Shown: positions 5,520 through 9,338 of the stretch, piece by piece
Numbering within the stretch: the first letter of the stretch is position 1
Layout: each line of letters begins with the position of its first letter
NCBI GenBank assembly: GCA_964459305.1
Contig: CAYWNA010000388.1
Coordinates: forward strand, 1 to 9,338
Direction: 5' to 3'
Source of the DNA: CAYWNA01 sp964459305
Lineage (GTDB): Bacteria; Planctomycetota; Planctomycetia; Pirellulales; Pirellulaceae
Length of the DNA stretch: 9,338 nucleotides
Made by a program: the position numbers and the translations under genes
Notes under the pieces: model-generated
Seen by the model: the letters and a program-made list of their open reading frames with translations, nothing else
Told to the model about the DNA's origin: nothing
Database searches by the model: none

Positions 5520-7115
5520 ATGGACTCATGTCGCATCCTGACGACACTTCTGCTTCCGACAGTTATTGCCCTCGCAGGCGTATGGTACACCCCTGCGGCA
5601 ACCCAAGCCGACGAGCAAATCGACGCAGCCGTACAGAAGGCTCGCCAAGTTGCCTCGCAAGGCCCGTTCGAGCCCACCTGGAAATCCCTCGAAGAATATC
5701 AAATCCCGGAATGGTACAAGGACGCAAAGTTCGGCATTTTCATTCATTGGGGCGTCTACTGCGTGCCGGGCTATTTGAGCGAATGGTACCCGCGGTGGAT
5801 GTATATCGACCAAGACACCTGGCGAGGCAATGCTTACCGCCACCACCGCGAGACCTACGGGCCTCAGGCGAAGTTCGGCTACAAGGACCTTATTCCCAAA
5901 CTGACGGCCAAGAAGTTCAATGCCGCTCAGTGGGCCACCCTGTTCCATCAAGCCGGCGCCAAGTACGTGGTGCCGGTGGCCGAACACCACGACGGATTTC
6001 CGATGTACGATTGTTCGTACACTGAATGGTGCGCCACCAAGATGGGGCCCAAGCGAGACATCGTCGGCGAGTTAGGAAAATCCGCCCGAGCAAAACGGAT
6101 GCGGTTTGGCGTGTCTAGCCATCGGGCCTTCAACTGGGCCTACTTTGGCCGGCGGGCGGATTTCGACACCGTCGATCCCAAAAACTTCGGTCTGTATGGC
6201 CGCGATATCGACTACCTGCATGGCGAGGGGTTCGTCAACTACAGGAAAAACAACTGGCCACCCCACGACAAACAGTTCAAAGACGACTGGCTCGCGCGCG
6301 CTTGCGAACTGGTCGACAAGTACGATCCGGACCTGGTCTGGTTCGACTTCGGGATCGCACCCAGTTGGGTAGAATCGTACGATGCGAATCCCTTTGCCGA
6401 ACACTTGAAACTGTTCACTGCGTACTACTACAACCACGCCACCCAGCGCCCCCACAGCGCCATCATCAACTACAAGTTCAATGCGTTTCCGGAGAAGGCC
6501 GCTGTCTTGGATCTGGAACGCAGCAAGATGGATCGAATCCGCGAACCCTTCTGGCAAACCGATACCGCCGTCAGCACGAACTCGTGGGGTTATGTCAAGA
6601 ATCACAAGTACAAACCAGTCAATCGACTGGTGGACGATTTGATCGATATCGTCTCGAAGAACGGCTGCCTACTGCTGAATATTGGGCCCAAAGCGGACGG
6701 CACGATCCCCGACCACGAGCAAGAGATGCTGCGCGAAATCGGCCGCTGGCTTGCCCTCAATGGCGAAGCGATCTATGGCACAAGGCCGTGGAAGATCTAC
6801 GGCGAAGGTCCGACGGGAACGGTGACCGGGCATGTGTCGGAAGCCAAGAACAAGCCCTTCACAGCCGAAGATATCCGGTTCACGACCAAGGACAACTCGC
6901 TGTACGCCATTGTGCTCGATTGGCCCGCCGGCGAGGCCGTTACGATCAGGGCATTGAAAAGCGGAGTAGAGACACCCGGTGGGAAGATTGCCAAGGTTCA
7001 ACTCCTTGGTTCGGATACGCCGACCCAGTGGACGCAGGACACTGACGCATTGACAATCCGCGTGCCCAACGGCAAGCCGTGCGACCACGCTTTCGTTTTC
7101 AGGATTGATCCGTAA
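5520..7115 (+). CDS. secreted alpha-L-fucosidase, GH29
   Basis: A 531-residue exported enzyme of glycoside hydrolase family 29, which releases alpha-L-fucose by a retaining mechanism. A signal peptide covers about residues 1-30 (likely cleavage at T-Q-A-D). The barrel begins at E-W-Y-K-D-A-K-F-G-I-F-I-H-W-G (64-78). It continues with the H-H-D-G-F fucose-binding motif (156-160), M-G-P-K-R-D (175-180), R-F-G-V-S-S-H (195-201) and W-F-D-F-G with the presumed nucleophile D276. The family signature W-G-Y (356-358) and L-L-L-N-I-G-P-K-A-D-G (384-394) follow, then a C-terminal beta domain. Length is usual for the family and no break is seen. Q346 occupies the place where several GH29 members carry a Glu suggested as acid/base. 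AAGGGAG lies about ten bases before the ATG. It heads the plus-strand unit with the sulfatase, pointing to a sulfated fucose-containing substrate. Confidence 0.93.
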   Translation: MDSCRILTTLLLPTVIALAGVWYTPAATQADEQIDAAVQKARQVASQGPFEPTWKSLEEYQIPEWYKDAKFGIFIHWGVYCVPGYLSEWYPRWMYIDQDTWRGNAYRHHRETYGPQAKFGYKDLIPKLTAKKFNAAQWATLFHQAGAKYVVPVAEHHDGFPMYDCSYTEWCATKMGPKRDIVGELGKSARAKRMRFGVSSHRAFNWAYFGRRADFDTVDPKNFGLYGRDIDYLHGEGFVNYRKNNWPPHDKQFKDDWLARACELVDKYDPDLVWFDFGIAPSWVESYDANPFAEHLKLFTAYYYNHATQRPHSAIINYKFNAFPEKAAVLDLERSKMDRIREPFWQTDTAVSTNSWGYVKNHKYKPVNRLVDDLIDIVSKNGCLLLNIGPKADGTIPDHEQEMLREIGRWLALNGEAIYGTRPWKIYGEGPTGTVTGHVSEAKNKPFTAEDIRFTTKDNSLYAIVLDWPAGEAVTIRALKSGVETPGGKIAKVQLLGSDTPTQWTQDTDALTIRVPNGKPCDHAFVFRIDP

Positions 7116-7316
7116 ATCTGAACGAAGCGATCGTGAGGACAAACGTTCGGTGAGGATTCCCTTCCAACCTTTGCAGGTCGTGAACGGAGCCATCACGTTC
7201 CCCTCCAGTCCGCTGAAGATTGCACCAATCCCGATCCAGGATATCGGGCCGCACAGAGATCCGGCGGTCGAGAGGATCAAAGACAAGCCCGGCGTTGGAA
7301 AAGAGGGAGGCTGCTA
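7116..7316 (+). other. 201-bp interval between fucosidase and sulfatase genes
   Basis: A frame opening at a TTG (7105) runs through this interval to a TAA overlapping the sulfatase ATG (TAATG at 7315-7319). Its product has no signal peptide or recognisable motif, so I do not call it a gene, though it could be a decayed gene end. A 6-bp hairpin at 7230-7248 has no T-tract and is not a convincing terminator. The fucosidase and sulfatase may therefore be co-transcribed. Confidence 0.4.
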
Positions 7317-8537
7317 ATGTCAGTAATGAAGCGCTTTGCTATTGCACTCGTGGCACTCACCATTCCGGTCGGTACGACAACTGGGCAGTCAGCGCAAAAG
7401 CCTAACGTTCTGTTCATTGCAGTCGACGATCTGAATGACTGGGTTGGTTGTATGGAAGGACATCCGCAGGCGCGGACGCCGACCATCGATCGACTGGCGG
7501 CGCGTGGCGTGTTGTTCGCAAATGCACATTGCACTGCGCCGGCGTGCAATCCGTCGCGGGCGGCTGTGTTCAGCGGGCGGATGCCGCAGGTCACAGGGGT
7601 CTGGTCGAATCGGAGCGGACCGATTGATCGGCGATACCCAAATGCCAACCTGCTGCCGAGAACGTTTTCGCAGGCCGGTTACCGAACACTGGGAACGGGA
7701 AAACTATTGCACTCGCGCGGAAAGGCAGCGTTCGACGAGTACTTCGGCACGGAACAGCGATGGAGCCCCTTGTCGAAGAAGGCGGTCCAGTACACGGACA
7801 AAGAACTGCCGACCAAGGGTACCGACAACCCGCGTCACGTCACCAAAGATAGTCTTGGGCGCGAGGTCATCCTACCGTTGAACCGGATGCCCTCGGACAG
7901 AGGACCAGATCGCCATGACGGCGAATCCTTCGACTGGGGACCATGGGACGTTCCCGATTCGCACTTTGGTGACACACTGATCACAGACTGGGCGATCGAG
8001 AAGATCAAGCAGGCTCACGAAAAACCAATCTTCCTCGGCGTTGGCTACTACCGTCCGCATATCCCACTTTGGGCTCCGAGGCGGTTCTTTGATCGTTTTG
8101 CCGACTCCCCCGGCAAACTACCGCTGATCATCGTCCCGCCGAAGAAACTGGCCAACCGCTTCGCTGCCGCCGGATCGCGCTGCGATCAGCCCGTAGGCTT
8201 GATCGATATTTATCCCACTCTCGTGGAGCTTTGCAGCGTCGCCGGTCCTGACAAACTCGACGGCCAGTCGCTTGTGCCGCTGTTGCGCGATCCCAACCGA
8301 AGCACCGGCCGAGGCGTCGTCACCGCGTTCGATCCGGGCAACGTGTCTCTCCGTACGGAACGTTGGCGATACATACGATACGCCGATGGCTCTGAGGAGC
8401 TCTATGACCTCAACAATGATCCCAGTGAATGGAGCAATCTCGCCGGTGCGAGCACGCACAACGAGAAGAGACGATTTCTGCGATCGCTACTCGATCGACG
8501 CATCGCAAGCCTGGAGTCGAAGCCCAGCGGAAACTGA
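7317..8537 (+). CDS. iduronate-2-sulfatase-like sulfatase with a large in-frame internal deletion, probably inactive
   Basis: A 406-residue exported type I sulfatase. The ATG at 7317 is preceded at six bases by GAGGGAGG, favouring it over the in-frame ATG at 7326. A signal peptide covers about residues 1-25. Metal ligands D37-D38 (A-V-D-D-L-N-D-W), the formylglycine motif C77-N-P-S-R81, T-G-K129-L-L-H132 and Y-Y-R-P-H248-I-P are present. After F-F-D-R-F-A-D-S-P-G-K (257-267) the sequence jumps directly to L-P-L-I-I-V-P-P, normally found some 80-90 residues later in this family as I recall it. The missing stretch normally holds S-D-H-G-W-H-L-G-E-K, with the other Asp/His metal ligands and a substrate-binding Lys. 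The C-terminal part (D-I-Y-P-T-L-V-E-L, 297-305; L-Y-D-L-N-N-D-P, 362-369) is intact. Hydrolysis of sulfate esters is the family role, but without that segment activity is doubtful. Confidence 0.85.
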   Translation: MSVMKRFAIALVALTIPVGTTTGQSAQKPNVLFIAVDDLNDWVGCMEGHPQARTPTIDRLAARGVLFANAHCTAPACNPSRAAVFSGRMPQVTGVWSNRSGPIDRRYPNANLLPRTFSQAGYRTLGTGKLLHSRGKAAFDEYFGTEQRWSPLSKKAVQYTDKELPTKGTDNPRHVTKDSLGREVILPLNRMPSDRGPDRHDGESFDWGPWDVPDSHFGDTLITDWAIEKIKQAHEKPIFLGVGYYRPHIPLWAPRRFFDRFADSPGKLPLIIVPPKKLANRFAAAGSRCDQPVGLIDIYPTLVELCSVAGPDKLDGQSLVPLLRDPNRSTGRGVVTAFDPGNVSLRTERWRYIRYADGSEELYDLNNDPSEWSNLAGASTHNEKRRFLRSLLDRRIASLESKPSGN

Positions 8538-8594
8538 GTTCATTGCTGAAACGAACGCCTACAAAGATTTACCCTCTTCTAGTGCATTGCGGGC

Positions 8595-8799
8595 ATGTTC
8601 ATCAAACACTCACCCAAATTCGTTTCTGTTGCTACGGTTTCGCTGCTTGCTTGCCTCTCAGCTTTACCGGTCGAGTCGCAGGAATCTGTTGCGAGGTTCG
8701 CCGACAGCTTTGACGTCGCACATGACTACCTTGCCGACGGAAAGTCGATGGGCCGGGTATGCCGGATCCTTGGACGATGGAGAGAAGAATGAAAAGTGA
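8595..8799 (+). pseudogene. frameshifted remnant of a secreted planctomycete protein (possibly LamG-like)
   Basis: From the ATG at 8595 the frame encodes a clear signal peptide (basic M-F-I-K-H-S-P-K, hydrophobic 10-25). Then comes R-F-A-D-S-F-D-V-A-H-D-Y-L-A-D-G (34-49), which resembles the start of secreted planctomycete proteins with concanavalin-like (LamG-type) domains. After this it degenerates and stops at 8792. The +1 frame over the same bases reads S-R-W-A-G-Y-A-G-S-L-D-D-G-E, a more protein-like continuation, and ends at TGA 8797-8799. One extra base around 8739-8748 would explain the switch. Even after correction only about 67 residues remain, far short of a full secreted enzyme, and the next gene begins inside it. 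A genuine small exported protein is the alternative. Confidence 0.45.
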
Positions 8800-9338
8800 A
8801 AGACTTATAACTCCGTTCTGCCTTGCGGCAGCATGCTGGATCGGTTGTTTCTCTTCTGCTGTGGCTGTCGCCGACGCTGGCGAGCCGCCGCGCGGGCTGA
8901 TCGTTCAGATCGGCGGCGCGGTTCCGGAGGCGGGTGAAGGGCGCGTGATTCATTACCTGCAGAAAGCGCCACCCAGACTCCCCTATGCGGAAAACACGGT
9001 GCGTCATTTGGTTTGCGAAGATACGGTCCCTGAACAGGAAATCCTCCGTGTACTGCGGCCCCTGGGAACGGCACGGATCAAGACCAGATCCGGCTGGCGT
9101 GACCTTAAGAAACCTTGGCCTGACGAAATTGACGAGTGGACTCATTGGCTGCACGGCCCGGGGGGCAATCCCGTCGCCGCCGACAAACGCGTCGGTATTC
9201 CCCGCCGCTTGCTCTGGACAGCCACGCCTCGCCGTTCCCGCTCGCACGAAAAGAGTCCGAGTTTGACCGGCATGGTCAGCGCACGGGGCCGGCTTTTCTA
9301 TATCTGTGACGAAGCGCCAGTGAGCGTGGGCGGTAGAG
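8789..9338 (+). CDS. N-terminal part of a methyltransferase/PQQ-propeller fusion-family protein (partial, runs off the right edge)
   Basis: The frame opens at ATG 8789, with GGAGAG four bases upstream, and stays open to the window end (183 codons). Residues 1-29 look like a signal peptide. R-G-L-I-V-Q-I-G-G (35-43) matches the first strand of a methyltransferase-like domain; R-L-P-Y-A-E-N-T-V (63-71), E-D (77-78) and I-L-R-V-L-R-P-L-G (85-93) match its end. K-P-W-P-D-E-I-D-E-W-T-H-W-L-H (108-122), P-R-R-L-L-W (138-143) and R-G-R-L-F-Y-I-C-D-E (166-175) are the hallmark lead-in to a PQQ-like beta-propeller, which should follow beyond the window. Between G43 and R63 only about 20 residues stand where related proteins, as I recall them, have some 60 carrying the S-adenosylmethionine loop and acidic ligand. 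Its start lies 11 bases inside the preceding remnant. The function of this planctomycete family is unknown. Confidence 0.75.
   Translation, partial: MKSERLITPFCLAAACWIGCFSSAVAVADAGEPPRGLIVQIGGAVPEAGEGRVIHYLQKAPPRLPYAENTVRHLVCEDTVPEQEILRVLRPLGTARIKTRSGWRDLKKPWPDEIDEWTHWLHGPGGNPVAADKRVGIPRRLLWTATPRRSRSHEKSPSLTGMVSARGRLFYICDEAPVSVGGR

Noticed and set aside
5201..6025. 274-codon plus-strand frame across the divergent region
   Set aside because: It overlaps the start of both the glycoside hydrolase and the fucosidase in other frames and shows no family features.
6302..7045. 247-codon plus-strand frame
   Set aside because: It lies wholly inside the well-supported GH29 gene in another frame and has a skewed, Arg-rich composition.
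7230..7248. Hairpin CCCGAT/ATCGGG after the fucosidase as a terminator
   Set aside because: The stem is only 6 bp and no T-rich tract follows.
7105..7317. 70-codon plus-strand frame ending in a TAATG overlap with the sulfatase start
   Set aside because: It begins at a TTG inside the fucosidase end, shows no motif or signal peptide, and the sulfatase has its own strong ribosome-binding site.
8726..9247. 173-codon minus-strand frame
   Set aside because: It is antisense to the methyltransferase/PQQ gene, whose family motifs are clear, and its composition is Arg/Pro-rich without motifs.

Overview
The window reads as planctomycete DNA, probably from the Pirellulales or a relative. This is inferred from gene content: an iduronate-2-sulfatase-like sulfatase, the methyltransferase/PQQ-propeller fusion family with its D-E-W-T-H-W signature, a very large AsmA-like family seen here in short form, and small membrane proteins opening with an Arg-rich stretch and R-F-S-L-R-T-L before a valine-rich helix. 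Nothing in the sequence fixes a genus.

Layout, minus strand, read right to left: a secreted clan GH-A glycoside hydrolase (5253-3148); an AsmA-like protein (1697-3058) whose signal-anchor N-terminus lies in another frame (about 3012-3105); a gene-poor stretch with a 13-bp inverted repeat (1510-1585); a 96-residue HNH protein (1423-1133); a possible 24-codon mini-ORF and a hairpin terminator (967-999); then three overlapping small genes (855-589, 602-111, 127-1), the last two tandem paralogues, the last cut by the window edge. Plus strand, diverging from a 266-bp intergenic region: a GH29 alpha-L-fucosidase (5520-7115), a sulfatase (7317-8537), a broken secreted-protein remnant (8595-8799) and the start of a methyltransferase/PQQ-propeller protein (8789 to the edge).

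The fucosidase, sulfatase and clan GH-A enzyme, all with signal peptides, suggest a locus for degrading a sulfated, fucose-containing polysaccharide. That is inference from family membership; no transporter or regulator is visible.

The most unusual point is damage or shortening in several neighbouring genes. The sulfatase keeps its formylglycine motif but jumps from the middle of the fold to near the C-terminus, losing the Asp-His-Gly metal-site segment. The AsmA-like gene has a frame break and joins N- and C-terminal family regions directly. The methyltransferase part of the PQQ protein lacks its cofactor-binding core. The 8595-8799 remnant changes frame and stops early. Clustered decay, a short-form lineage or assembly error could each explain this. 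I see no CRISPR array, tRNA, rRNA or insertion sequence.
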